Assembly (NCBI GenBank): GCA_017472925.1
Contig: JAFUNS010000038.1
Span: 1-64,000 of the forward strand
Source of the DNA: Bacteroides sp.
GTDB lineage: Bacteria; Bacteroidota; Bacteroidia; Bacteroidales; Bacteroidaceae
DNA length: 64,000 bases
Reading direction: 5' to 3'
This document shows positions 35,623 through 44,494 of the stretch, piece by piece. Each line of letters opens with the position of its first letter. Position 1 is the stretch's first letter. The notes beneath the pieces were generated by a model. That model ran no database searches, was not told the DNA's origin, and saw nothing but the letters and a program-made list of their open reading frames with translations. The position numbers and the translations under genes were made by a program.

Positions 35623-35650
35623 TGTCATCCTGAGCGTAGTGAAGGATCTG
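35623..35650. repeat. Dispersed palindromic-repeat half-element
   Basis: TGTCATCCTGAGCGTAGTGA then AGGATCTG matches, 27 of 28 bases, the reverse complement of the right arm of the repeat at 53459-53486. It lies between the terminator and the GH28 stop codon. Confidence 0.75.
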
Positions 35651-35651
35651 T

Positions 35652-37040
35652 TTACAACGCTTGTCCGTTGAACGTACAATTTTCGTAAGTAATTCCTTCG
35701 GCACCCACGATGGAGTTGAGGTCGGCTTCCTTGATGCCATCGAACTGACAATTCTTCAGGACGATGTCCGATGCACAGATGCTGTCTTCTAGTCCGTCAA
35801 TCCAAATGCCATATCGGCTCTTCTGGCAAGTGATGTTCTCCAAACGGATGTCTTCGAACTTGGGGTAGTAGGGGCCTTCCTTCACGCGGTTGTATTTTAA
35901 TTCCAACTTCAAGACCGATTCCTTGCATTCGCTGATGTCGATGTTGCGGATGTAGAATCCTTTCACAATGCCACCACGCTGGGCATTCGACTTGATGCGG
36001 AAGGGGCGGTCCATCTCCGGACTTCCTACGATGCAATCTTCCATCCATACATTGTAGCAACTGCCTGAAATTTCGCTTCCGATGGCTACAGCTGCGTGTC
36101 CGTCCTTCATGGTGCAATTGCGCACGATGATGTTCTTGCTGGGGATGTTCCAATGGCGTCCGTCGTTGTTCTTGCCCGATTTGATGGCGATGCAATCGTC
36201 GCCCGTGTTGAAGATACAATTTTCAATCAGCACATTTTCGCATGATTCGGGGTCGCATCCGTCGTTGTTGGGCCCATGGCTGTCGAAGGTGTTTCCGCGC
36301 ACCACAATGTTTTTCGAGAGCAAGGGGTGAAGAATCCAGAAAGGCGCGTTGTTGAAAGTGATGCCTTCAATCAGCACGCGGTCACACTGATATACCTGGA
36401 TGAATTGTGGGCGGAGCTCATCTTCGATGGTGAAGATTCGTTCGGCCAACGGCACTTGGTTGGCTTCGCAATATTGCAATTTTTCTTTTCCCATAAAGAG
36501 GCCCTTCTCCTTGTTTTCGGCAGATGTGCGGGCTCTCAGCTTCCACCAGTTCTCCCATGAGGCTTGTCCGTCGAGCACTCCTTCGCCCGTTACGGCAATG
36601 TTGGTCTGCTGGTAAGCATAAATCAGTGGCGAGCATCCCATGCAGTCCTGACCTTCCCAACGCGTAGGCACTTGGGCTTCGTAATCCTTGGGGTTGGTGG
36701 AGAACTTGAGGGTGGCTCCCTTTTCAAGGTGCAGGTTTACATTGGATAGCAGATGGATGGCCTTGGTGTAATACGTTCCTGCGGGGATGATGACCTTTCC
36801 ACCTCCTTGTTGGTGACATTCGCCAATGGCTTGGGTCAATGCTTCGGAGATGTCTGTATCTGCCGTTGCGCCATAGTTGGTTACGGGAAATTCGGCATCG
36901 GGGAATGAAGTGAGCAGGATAGCTGCTTCGGTCTCTTGCATCTTCACCCATGGATCATCTGTTTTCGATGTAGTGCCACATGCGGTCAATAAGATGGTCA
37001 GGCATATGCCCGACATTACTTTCAATAAGTTACGTTTCAT
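35652..37040 (-). CDS. Glycoside hydrolase family 28 (polygalacturonase-like) lipoprotein
   Basis: This 462-residue protein has a lipoprotein signal (lipobox LTAC, Cys about residue 21). It has the GH28 right-handed beta-helix with catalytic signatures in order: GPNNDGCDPES (NxD type), NTGDDCIAIKSG (the DD pair) and DGHAAVAIGSE (the GHG-like His). GH28 enzymes hydrolyse pectic galacturonans, often rhamnogalacturonan side structures in gut Bacteroidales. It stands alone, without a SusC/SusD pair or other pectinases, so it may act with an unlinked utilisation locus. No clean promoter box was found upstream; the intergenic region 37041-37200 carries diverged fragments of the dispersed repeat (about 37082-37134). 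Confidence 0.9.
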   Translation of the reverse strand: MKRNLLKVMSGICLTILLTACGTTSKTDDPWVKMQETEAAILLTSFPDAEFPVTNYGATADTDISEALTQAIGECHQQGGGKVIIPAGTYYTKAIHLLSNVNLHLEKGATLKFSTNPKDYEAQVPTRWEGQDCMGCSPLIYAYQQTNIAVTGEGVLDGQASWENWWKLRARTSAENKEKGLFMGKEKLQYCEANQVPLAERIFTIEDELRPQFIQVYQCDRVLIEGITFNNAPFWILHPLLSKNIVVRGNTFDSHGPNNDGCDPESCENVLIENCIFNTGDDCIAIKSGKNNDGRHWNIPSKNIIVRNCTMKDGHAAVAIGSEISGSCYNVWMEDCIVGSPEMDRPFRIKSNAQRGGIVKGFYIRNIDISECKESVLKLELKYNRVKEGPYYPKFEDIRLENITCQKSRYGIWIDGLEDSICASDIVLKNCQFDGIKEADLNSIVGAEGITYENCTFNGQAL

Positions 37041-37169
37041 ATGATAGTTAATTTAAATATTGTCCATTTTTGATGTTCTCAGATTTTTCGAACGAAATCC
37101 TCAACTACTCGTCTTCGCTTCACTCAGCATGATTTCTTGTCGCTAATATAGAACTAATTTTTTAATAAT

Positions 37170-37200
37170 TTTGATTTTTCGTGCGATTTTCGTAATTTTG
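37170..37200 (+). promoter_or_regulatory. Promoter of the DUF6769 gene and metal efflux operon
   Basis: TTTG (37170-37173), a 19-bp spacer and TAATTTTG (37193-37200) form a near-perfect Bacteroides promoter. The ATG at 37207 lies only 6 bp after the -7 box, so the transcript may be leaderless or nearly so. Confidence 0.75.
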
Positions 37201-37206
37201 TGCCCA

Positions 37207-37617
37207 ATGAAGAGAAGAAGGTACATAGCATGGATGTTAATGTTGGTCAGCATGGTGATGTTGACGGCAGCTGTGTTACCCCACCATCATCATCAGCACA
37301 TTCTTTGTCTGCATAACGATGTGACCGCTTGTGAATGCGATTGTGGCGAAAGTAAGGAAAACCATGCCACTGAGTCTCATCATGCTTGCGAAGACCATTG
37401 TGTGACCAATTTCCAAAGTGTGACTCCCGATGAGGCACAAGGAAACATTTCCCCCGATTACTCCACTTGCCAATTGCTCTATACGTTGGCAGATCTATTG
37501 TCTATCCCTCTGCCTCTGGAAGAAACAGAGGGTATACTCCATTCTTATTATTTAGAGAAACTTCACGCTACGTGCCATCCGCACGTAATGGGACTTCGTG
37601 CGCCTCCGGTGGCATAA
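37207..37617 (+). CDS. Small exported His/Cys-rich protein (DUF6769-like)
   Basis: This protein of about 136 residues starts with a positively charged N-terminus and a hydrophobic signal or anchor helix (about 6-22). A HHHHQH cluster and a CECDCGES cluster follow, then HHACEDHC, so it is rich in potential metal ligands. It resembles small proteins called DUF6769 that precede CusBAC-type metal efflux operons in Bacteroidales. Start 37207 is chosen because the promoter lies immediately upstream, inside the longer open frame. A periplasmic metal-binding or sensing role is inferred from composition and from the adaptor gene 100 bp downstream. Confidence 0.65.
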   Translation: MKRRRYIAWMLMLVSMVMLTAAVLPHHHHQHILCLHNDVTACECDCGESKENHATESHHACEDHCVTNFQSVTPDEAQGNISPDYSTCQLLYTLADLLSIPLPLEETEGILHSYYLEKLHATCHPHVMGLRAPPVA

Positions 37618-37717
37618 TGTGTACTCCATCTTTAATGTCGTTCTTTTCCATTCGTGTATTTAAGCGAAGTGAAAGGACAATATTCTATAAGTAATAAATA
37701 AAAAAACAGATAACATC

Positions 37718-39043
37718 ATGAAGAAAATTTTCTTTATGGGAGTCATGGGAATGTTCCTTTTAGGCTCCTGCTCCAGTCAGTCGGGTCATAATCATGAAGG
37801 CCACGACCACGAAGGTCACAATCATTCGACCGAAGAACATAGTCACAACCATGAAGGCCATAATCACGAGGGGCATAATCATGAAGGTCATGACCATGCT
37901 GCACATAGCCACGAAGGCCATGATCACGCAACAGAAGGTCATAACCATGCTGCCGAAGACCATAAAGTGCATAATCATGACCATGCTGCTGAAAGTGAAG
38001 CTCATGAACATGGCAACAACCCTGATGAAATCATCCTGGCTCCTGAGAAAGCTAAAGCAGCCGGTGTAATGTCTGAAGTAATCGAACCCAAAGGATTCCG
38101 TCAAGTGATTGCCACCAGCGGACAAATCCAAGCTGCCCAAGGTGCTGAAAGTGTAGTGGTGGCCAATGTATCGGGCGTGGTTTCTTTCCAACGTGCCATG
38201 ACCGATGGTGCAAGCGTTGGTAAGGGTGCCACAATCTTGAGCATCTGCGCCGATAAGTTGCAGGATGGCGACCCTGCCGAACGTGCCCGTATTGCTTATG
38301 AAACCGCTAAGGCCGAATACGATCGCGCCCAACGTTTGATAGGCAATCAGATTATTTCACAAAAGGAATTCAACGCCATCAAGGAAACCTATGAAAACGC
38401 TCGTTTGAGCTATGAAGCCTTGTCGAAGAACAAGACAGGCAAGGGGGTTGCCGTTACAGCTCCCATTGGTGGATACATCAAGAATCTGTTGGTTAAGGAA
38501 GGCGATTTTGTATCTGTAGGGCAACCGTTGCTCACCGTCACTCAAAACAACCGTCTATATCTTCGTGCCGATGTATCAGAAAGATATTATCGCTATTTGA
38601 GCACTATCTCATCGGCTAACTTCAAGACTCCGTATGATAACCAAGTGTATGAACTCAGTGCCTTGAATGGTAAGTTGCTTTCTTATGGTAAGGCATCGGG
38701 CGACGGTTCTTATTATGTACCGGTTACCTTCAGCTTTGATAATAAGGGTGATGTAGTTCCGGGTTCGTTTGTAGAAGTGTTCTTAATGTCAAAGGAATTG
38801 CCAAACACACTTGCTATCCCCGTTGAAGCGTTGACCGAAGAACAAGGCTTGTACTTTATTTATTTGCAGAAATGTGCTGAAAGCTATAAGAAGCAGGAAG
38901 TGAAGATTGGTGCTTCGAACGGTAAGGAAGTACAGATTCTGGAAGGCCTCCATGCAGGCGATAGAGTAGTGGTGAAGGGGGCTTATCATGTGAAGTTGGC
39001 ATCAGCCAGCAATGCACTCCCGGCTCATAGTCATGAACATTAA
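37718..39043 (+). CDS. RND metal efflux adaptor (CusB/CzcB type) with His-rich N-terminus
   Basis: A 441-residue lipoprotein (lipobox LLGSC, Cys18). Residues 24-98 form a remarkable tract of degenerate HNHEGH repeats with 27 histidines. A classical membrane fusion protein follows: barrel-sandwich half (about 130-160), helical hairpin (about 185-245), GVAVTAPIGGYIKNLLVKEGDFVSVGQPL, then beta-barrel and membrane-proximal domains. It should connect the CusA/CzcA-type pump to the TolC-like channel encoded next. The His tract probably binds Zn, Cu, Ni or Co in the periplasm. No promoter box is visible directly upstream, so it is probably co-transcribed with the preceding small gene. Confidence 0.92.
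   Translation: MKKIFFMGVMGMFLLGSCSSQSGHNHEGHDHEGHNHSTEEHSHNHEGHNHEGHNHEGHDHAAHSHEGHDHATEGHNHAAEDHKVHNHDHAAESEAHEHGNNPDEIILAPEKAKAAGVMSEVIEPKGFRQVIATSGQIQAAQGAESVVVANVSGVVSFQRAMTDGASVGKGATILSICADKLQDGDPAERARIAYETAKAEYDRAQRLIGNQIISQKEFNAIKETYENARLSYEALSKNKTGKGVAVTAPIGGYIKNLLVKEGDFVSVGQPLLTVTQNNRLYLRADVSERYYRYLSTISSANFKTPYDNQVYELSALNGKLLSYGKASGDGSYYVPVTFSFDNKGDVVPGSFVEVFLMSKELPNTLAIPVEALTEEQGLYFIYLQKCAESYKKQEVKIGASNGKEVQILEGLHAGDRVVVKGAYHVKLASASNALPAHSHEH
37787..38011 (+). repeat. His-codon-rich tandem repeat tract
   Basis: Degenerate repeats of CAT-AAY-CAY-GAA-GGY encode HNHEGH/HDHATEGH units. 27 of 75 codons are His. Such a tract is prone to slippage and length variation between strains. Confidence 0.85.
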
Positions 39044-39054
39044 TTCCGATCATT

Positions 39055-42000
39055 ATGCTGAACAAAATTATACATTTTTCCCTCCACAACCGCATTACGG
39101 TGCTTTTGGCATCGGTGCTGTTGCTGATTGGCGGGCTCTATACCGCTTATCATACGGAGGTTGACGTATTCCCCGACTTAACTGCTCCTACCGTAGTGGT
39201 GATGACCGAAGCCAATGGTATGGCGGCCGAAGAAGTGGAACAATTGGTGACTTTCCCTATCGAAACAACCGTGAATGGAGCAACCCATGTGCGCCGTGTA
39301 CGTTCATCGTCTACAAACGGTTTCTCGGTGGTATGGGTGGAATTCGATTGGGATACAGATATTTATCTCGCTCGTCAGATTGTTAGTGAAAAACTTTCGT
39401 TGGTAGGCGAACAATTGCCCGATAATGTAGGTAATCCTACCATGGGGCCTCAATCGTCTATCCTTGGCGAAGTTTTGATTGTGGGGTTGACCGCCGACAG
39501 CACTTCGATGCTCGACCTTCGCACCATTGCCGATTGGATCATCCGTCCGCGTCTGCTCTCTACAGGTGGTGTGGCTCAAGTGTCTGTATTGGGGGGTGAC
39601 ATCAAGGAATATCAAGTGTTGATTGACCCTGCCCGCATGAAGCACTATGGTGTAACTCTGGGCGAAGTGATGGCCGTAACCCGAAACATGAATCAGAATG
39701 TAAACGGGGGCATCATCTATCAACATAGCAACGAATACATTGTGCGTGGTATGCTCTCGACCACCAATGTGGCCGATATGGCGCGTGCCGTCATCAAGAC
39801 CGTTAACGGAGTGCCTGTGACTCTGGAAGATGTAGCCGATGTGAAGATTGGCTCACAAGAACCTAAATTGGGCTTGGCTTCGGAAAGAGGAAAACCTGCC
39901 GTGCTCCTTACCGTGAGCAAGCAGCCGCAAACAGGCACCATCGAACTGACCGAAAAGTTGGAAGCCGCCTTGAAGGATGTGCAGAAGAACTTGCCGTCCG
40001 ATGTAAAGGTGTCTACCGATATTTTCCGTCAGAGCCGTTTCATCGACAGCTCTATTGATAATGTGAAGTCTTCACTTTACGAAGGTGGTATCTTTGTTAT
40101 TATTGTATTGTTCCTTTTCTTGGCCAATGTACGCACCACACTCATTTCATTGGTAACTATTCCTTTGGCTTTGGTGGTTTCTATCCTGACTTTGCATTAC
40201 ATGGGATTGAGTATCAACACCATGAGTTTGGGTGGTATGGCTATTGCCATCGGTTCTTTGGTGGATGATGCCATTGTTGACGTGGAAAACGTTTGGAAAC
40301 GCTTGCGCGAGAACAGGATGCTTCCCGAAGGCGAACGTCGTCCTGTTTTGGATGTGGTGTTCGATGCTTCGAAGGAAGTGCGTATGCCTATCCTTAACTC
40401 AACGTTGATTATTGTAGCCAGCTTTGTTCCCTTGTTCTTCTTGAGTGGCATGGAAGGCCGTATGTTGGTGCCACTGGGCATTGCCTTTATTGTGGCCTTG
40501 TTTGCTTCTACTATTGTAGCCTTGACATTGACTCCGGTGCTTTGTAGCTATTTGTTGGGTAAGGAAAAGGGCGACAAGCTTCCCAAGGAAGCCTTTGTAG
40601 CCGTATGGTTGAAGAAACACTATGAAGTGGCCTTAAACTGGGCGTTAAATCATAATAAGTGGGTGCTGGGGAGCATTGTAGCCTTGTTTGTTATTGCTTT
40701 GGGATGTTTCTTCACCTTGGGACGCTCGTTCCTCCCTTCGTTCAATGAAGGCTCACTCACCATCAACATCACCTCTATGCCGGGTGTGTCACTCGAAGAA
40801 TCCGATAACTTGGGACGCCGTGCCGAAAAGTTGTTGCTTTCCATTCCTGAAATTCAGACGGTTGCCCGTAAAACCGGCCGTGCCGAACTCGATGAACACT
40901 CTCGTGGGGTGAACGGAAGTGAAATAGAGGCCCCATTCGAATTGAAAGACCGTTCTCGTGAAGAAATGATGCACGAAGTGCGTGATAAGTTGAATACGCT
41001 TTCGGGTGCGAATATCGAAATTGGTCAGCCCATCAGTCACCGTATCGATGCCATGCTTTCGGGAACAAAAGCCAGCATCGCCATCAAGTTGTTTGGCGAT
41101 GACTTGAACAAGATGTTCATGTATGCCAATCAAATCAAGAGCGCCATCAGCGATGTGGAAGGCGTGGCCGACTTGAATGTGGAACAACAGATTGAACGTC
41201 CACAGCTCAAGATTATACCTAAGCGTGAAATGTTGGCCAAGTATGGCATTAGCCTTCCTGCCTTCGGTGAGTTTGTGGAAGTGAACATGGCGGGAGCCAC
41301 CGTATCGCAAGTATACGAACAAGGCAAGGCATTCAACCTCATTGTACGTGCCAAGAACGAAGTGCGCGATGAAATGGAAAAGATTCGCGACTTGATGATT
41401 GATACAGAAGACGGACAACGAGTGCCCATTACGTATGTAGCCGATGTGGTTTCTTCGATGGGTCCGAATAGTGTGAGCCGTGAAAATGTAAAGCGTAAGA
41501 TTGTGATTTCGGCCAATACCAGCGGACGTGACCTTCGTAGTACGGTAAACGATATACAAGAACGCATTGATGCCGAAGTGAAGTTGCCCGAAGGCTATCA
41601 CGTGGAAATGGGTGGTCAGTTTGAAAGTGAACAGGCAGCCAGCCGTACGTTGTTGGTTGCTTCGCTCATGAGTATTGTGGTTATCTTCTTGCTGATTTAT
41701 ACTGAATTCAAGAATGCGGCACAAAGTGCGGTGATTCTTCTCAACTTGCCATTGGCCTTGATAGGTGGTGTGTTTGCTTTGATGCTCACCAGTGGTGAGG
41801 TAAGTATTCCTGCCATTATCGGTTTCATCTCGTTGTTTGGTATAGCCACTCGTAACGGTATGTTGCTCATTGGCCGATACAACAACCTGCGTGCCGAAGG
41901 AGGTACATTGCGCGAAAGCATCATTCATGGTTCGCTCGACCGCTTGAATCCGATTTTGATGACGGCTTTGACCTCGGCTTTGGCCTTGATTCCATTGGCA

Positions 42001-42138
42001 TTCCGTGGCGATTTGCCGGGTAACGAAATTCAGAGTCCGATGGCGAAAGTTATTTTGGGTGGTTTGTTGACATCGACCTTTCTCAATGCTTTCATCATCC
42101 CTATTGTATATGAACTGATGAATCGTAACAAGAAATAA
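39055..42138 (+). CDS. RND heavy-metal efflux pump (CusA/CzcA type, HME family)
   Basis: This 1027-residue inner-membrane pump has 12 predicted membrane helices and two large periplasmic domains. It has the HME-type start (IIHFSLHNRITVLLASVLLLIGGLY with DVFPDLTAPTVVV) and the TM4 proton-relay segment SLVDDAIVDVENVWKR. This differs clearly from the AcrB-type pump at 19874. It should export divalent metal (Zn, Co, Ni) or Cu/Ag across the envelope; metal choice cannot be fixed from what I see. It lies 11 bp after the adaptor and 2 bp before the outer-membrane gene. Confidence 0.93.
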   Translation: MLNKIIHFSLHNRITVLLASVLLLIGGLYTAYHTEVDVFPDLTAPTVVVMTEANGMAAEEVEQLVTFPIETTVNGATHVRRVRSSSTNGFSVVWVEFDWDTDIYLARQIVSEKLSLVGEQLPDNVGNPTMGPQSSILGEVLIVGLTADSTSMLDLRTIADWIIRPRLLSTGGVAQVSVLGGDIKEYQVLIDPARMKHYGVTLGEVMAVTRNMNQNVNGGIIYQHSNEYIVRGMLSTTNVADMARAVIKTVNGVPVTLEDVADVKIGSQEPKLGLASERGKPAVLLTVSKQPQTGTIELTEKLEAALKDVQKNLPSDVKVSTDIFRQSRFIDSSIDNVKSSLYEGGIFVIIVLFLFLANVRTTLISLVTIPLALVVSILTLHYMGLSINTMSLGGMAIAIGSLVDDAIVDVENVWKRLRENRMLPEGERRPVLDVVFDASKEVRMPILNSTLIIVASFVPLFFLSGMEGRMLVPLGIAFIVALFASTIVALTLTPVLCSYLLGKEKGDKLPKEAFVAVWLKKHYEVALNWALNHNKWVLGSIVALFVIALGCFFTLGRSFLPSFNEGSLTINITSMPGVSLEESDNLGRRAEKLLLSIPEIQTVARKTGRAELDEHSRGVNGSEIEAPFELKDRSREEMMHEVRDKLNTLSGANIEIGQPISHRIDAMLSGTKASIAIKLFGDDLNKMFMYANQIKSAISDVEGVADLNVEQQIERPQLKIIPKREMLAKYGISLPAFGEFVEVNMAGATVSQVYEQGKAFNLIVRAKNEVRDEMEKIRDLMIDTEDGQRVPITYVADVVSSMGPNSVSRENVKRKIVISANTSGRDLRSTVNDIQERIDAEVKLPEGYHVEMGGQFESEQAASRTLLVASLMSIVVIFLLIYTEFKNAAQSAVILLNLPLALIGGVFALMLTSGEVSIPAIIGFISLFGIATRNGMLLIGRYNNLRAEGGTLRESIIHGSLDRLNPILMTALTSALALIPLAFRGDLPGNEIQSPMAKVILGGLLTSTFLNAFIIPIVYELMNRNKK

Positions 42139-42140
42139 AA

Positions 42141-43310
42141 ATGAAGAAATTAATCATCACCATAGCACTCTGCCTTCCGATAGGGATGCAGGCGCAAAAC
42201 ATCGAACAGGTGCTCCAAAGCATTGAGCAAAACAACAAGGAGTTGCAATCGCAGGCGCAACTATCCAAGGCTCAAAAAATGGAGAACCGTACGGAAAACA
42301 ACTTGCCTGATCCTACTGTATCTTATAGTTCTTTCTATAAGAATGGTATGGGACCCGGTCATGGAACGGAAACGGTTGTATCGCAAGGATTTGATTTCCC
42401 TACACAATACATCACCCGTAACCGTCAGGCTACATTGGAAAATGAAGCGATTGACATTCAGCAACAAGCGGTTCGTCGTGACATCCTTTTGCAAGCCAAA
42501 TTGCTTTGCCTCGATTTGATTCAGTTGAATCAAGAAAATGAGTTGATACAAATCCGCATGAAGAATGCCAATGATTTGCAGGCCATGTACGAAAAGCGTT
42601 TGCAAACGGGCGATGCTAATGCCTTGGAAGTGAATAAAGTAAAGATGGAGCGCATGAATGTGCAGACAGAAGTAGCACAAAACAATGCGGCTCATCGTAC
42701 TGCTCTTCAAACATTGCTTGCTATGAACGGTAATCTTCCTTTGGAATTCTCGGCAACTGCTTATCCACAAGTAAAGGAAATCAATGATTACAATACCTTG
42801 CGCGATGAAGTGATTGCTTCCGATCTTGATTTGCAAGCCATGGGATATGCCGCTCGTGCTGCTGAAAAGCAGGTGTCTGTAGACAAGCAAAACTGGTTGC
42901 CTAAACTACAGGCTGGTTTCCGTCGTAATACCGATAGCGAAATGTCAATGAATGGGTTTGTTATTGGTGGTTCTATTCCTTTGTTCTCTAACCGTAAAAA
43001 AGTACAGATAGCCAAGGCACAAGCTCTTAGTGCACAATTGCTGAAGGAAGATGCCCAATTGGAAAAGGAAAATGAATTGATGGCACTTTATAATGAAATG
43101 AAGCAATTGAAGCAAGCTCTTGATACTTATGATGTTCCTTTGATGCATCGTTCACTTGCCTTGTTGAAACAAGCGTTGGAAGAAGGTCAGCTTTCTCTGA
43201 TTGAATATTTCGTAGAAGCCGAAGGAATCTACAAGAATCTGCAAGCTCGTATGCAGCTGGAGAATCAATATCAGAAGGTTATGGCGAATATCTATAAGAA
43301 CGAGTTGTAA
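42141..43310 (+). CDS. TolC-family outer-membrane efflux protein (CusC/CzcC type)
   Basis: A 389-residue exported protein (signal peptide about 1-18, ending GMQAQ). It has two long helical repeats typical of the outer-membrane factor family. It is shorter than TolC, like other CzcC-type proteins of Bacteroidetes. It begins 2 bp after the pump stop and completes the tripartite metal exporter. A rho-independent terminator follows it, which ends the operon. Confidence 0.9.
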   Translation: MKKLIITIALCLPIGMQAQNIEQVLQSIEQNNKELQSQAQLSKAQKMENRTENNLPDPTVSYSSFYKNGMGPGHGTETVVSQGFDFPTQYITRNRQATLENEAIDIQQQAVRRDILLQAKLLCLDLIQLNQENELIQIRMKNANDLQAMYEKRLQTGDANALEVNKVKMERMNVQTEVAQNNAAHRTALQTLLAMNGNLPLEFSATAYPQVKEINDYNTLRDEVIASDLDLQAMGYAARAAEKQVSVDKQNWLPKLQAGFRRNTDSEMSMNGFVIGGSIPLFSNRKKVQIAKAQALSAQLLKEDAQLEKENELMALYNEMKQLKQALDTYDVPLMHRSLALLKQALEEGQLSLIEYFVEAEGIYKNLQARMQLENQYQKVMANIYKNEL

Positions 43311-43335
43311 TGAGATAACTATTAAATTAATAGAG

Positions 43336-43366
43336 AGGGCACTTCAATGTGAAGCGCCCTTTTTTT
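43336..43366 (+). terminator. Rho-independent terminator of the metal efflux operon
   Basis: AGGGC-ACTTC...GAAGC-GCCCT forms a stem with one A-C mismatch, followed by T7. The poly-T reaches the stop codon of the convergent regulator gene, and the stem may serve both directions. Confidence 0.85.
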
Positions 43367-44321
43367 ATGACATTTTGATATCTTCCAATTTAACCAACTT
43401 GTTGACAATGGCATAGATGGTAAGTCCTGCCGGTGTATGAATCTGTAGTTTGTTGCTGATGTTACGCCGGTGTGTAGTTACGGTGTGGACGGATAAGAAT
43501 AGGGCGTCGGCTATTTCCTTGTTAGTCATCCCTTTGGCTACACAACCAATGATTTCCTTCTCGCGTTGGCTTAAAGTGTCCAACTTGTCTGTCTCCGTAT
43601 TGTTCTCGTGATCTTCATTCGGAACATTGTGTTTATATTTACTTTTCAGTTCCTCTTCGAGCTTTTCTACTGCAGGCACAAACAAGTGGTCTTCTACCAT
43701 ACAATGGGAGGTAAGGTCTTGTTCACAATTGATTATATCGAACAACACCGAGTTTAATTGGTCGTTTGCTTTTTGAGGATAATAACGCACAATGATATCC
43801 TTCAATTCCTCCAATTTGGGTACAATTTCGTTATGCTTGTTGGCGAACATTTGAATAGAATAATCATTCTGATAATGATTTTGTAATAAGTTTTCTACAT
43901 AACTGAATACGGTTTCGTTTTCATATTCCATGTGACGGCGTACTTCTATGACATATTCATCGTAGAATTTCAGAATAAGGAGAGCTACCTCATCTGTACC
44001 CGAACAATCAATAGCTTCAATCAGTCGTCGACGTATAGTGGGTAAGTTGTAATCCAGGAAATAATTATGGGCCCGTTTCAAATATTGGATAAGCGAGGAC
44101 AAAGATATGTTTTTATAGTCACATTCTTTGTTTGAAATAAAATTAGCTACGGTCAGGAATGTAGCAGTATCTACTCCATGCGATTCGCATATTTCCTTGA
44201 CGGTCTTGTTGCCAAATCCCAAGGAAATGCCAAAACGGCTCATGACCATTAATAATAAACTATTGTCCCGTATCAAGCTTCTGAGCTTGTCGGAAGAGGT
44301 ATATTGGGCGTTTCTATTCAT
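43365..44321 (-). CDS. Hemerythrin-domain LuxR-type transcriptional regulator
   Basis: This 318-residue protein has three parts. Residues 20-65 resemble the ScdA/RIC N-terminal domain (SRFGISLGFGNKTVKEIC). Residues 78-225 form a hemerythrin-like four-helix bundle with plausible di-iron ligands H85, H130, E134, H163, H206 and E210. Residues about 248-310 are a LuxR-type helix-turn-helix (LSQREKEIIGCVAKGMTNKEIADALFLS is the recognisable core). This joins a YtfE/RIC-like iron domain to DNA binding, so it probably senses NO, oxygen or iron-cluster stress. It is divergent from the Rid gene, which may be its target. Confidence 0.85.
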   Translation of the reverse strand: MNRNAQYTSSDKLRSLIRDNSLLLMVMSRFGISLGFGNKTVKEICESHGVDTATFLTVANFISNKECDYKNISLSSLIQYLKRAHNYFLDYNLPTIRRRLIEAIDCSGTDEVALLILKFYDEYVIEVRRHMEYENETVFSYVENLLQNHYQNDYSIQMFANKHNEIVPKLEELKDIIVRYYPQKANDQLNSVLFDIINCEQDLTSHCMVEDHLFVPAVEKLEEELKSKYKHNVPNEDHENNTETDKLDTLSQREKEIIGCVAKGMTNKEIADALFLSVHTVTTHRRNISNKLQIHTPAGLTIYAIVNKLVKLEDIKMS

Positions 44322-44343
44322 TGTATGAATTATAATTACGCGA

Positions 44344-44351
44344 CAAATTTA
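44344..44351 (-). promoter_or_regulatory. -7 box for the hemerythrin-LuxR gene
   Basis: On the minus strand the sequence is TAAATTTG, 22 bp before the start at 44321. Confidence 0.6.
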
Positions 44352-44427
44352 ATTATTTCTTAAAACATGACCAATACTTAAAAATGATGATTTTTTTATA
44401 TTAAGAAGTATTCATAACCTGAAAGGT

Positions 44428-44458
44428 TTTGTAGTTTTTATTATAATCTTTACCTTTG
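44428..44458 (+). promoter_or_regulatory. Promoter of the Rid-CcsA operon
   Basis: TTTG (44428-44431), 19 bp, and TACCTTTG (44451-44458) form a textbook Bacteroides promoter 36 bp before the start codon. Confidence 0.75.
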
Positions 44459-44494
44459 TGATGCTCTGAAGAAAGAGTGTAGCTTAGACGAATT

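Noticed and set aside
40789..41928. Long minus-strand open frame inside the CusA-type pump gene
   Set aside because: Antisense shadow of a strongly conserved gene.
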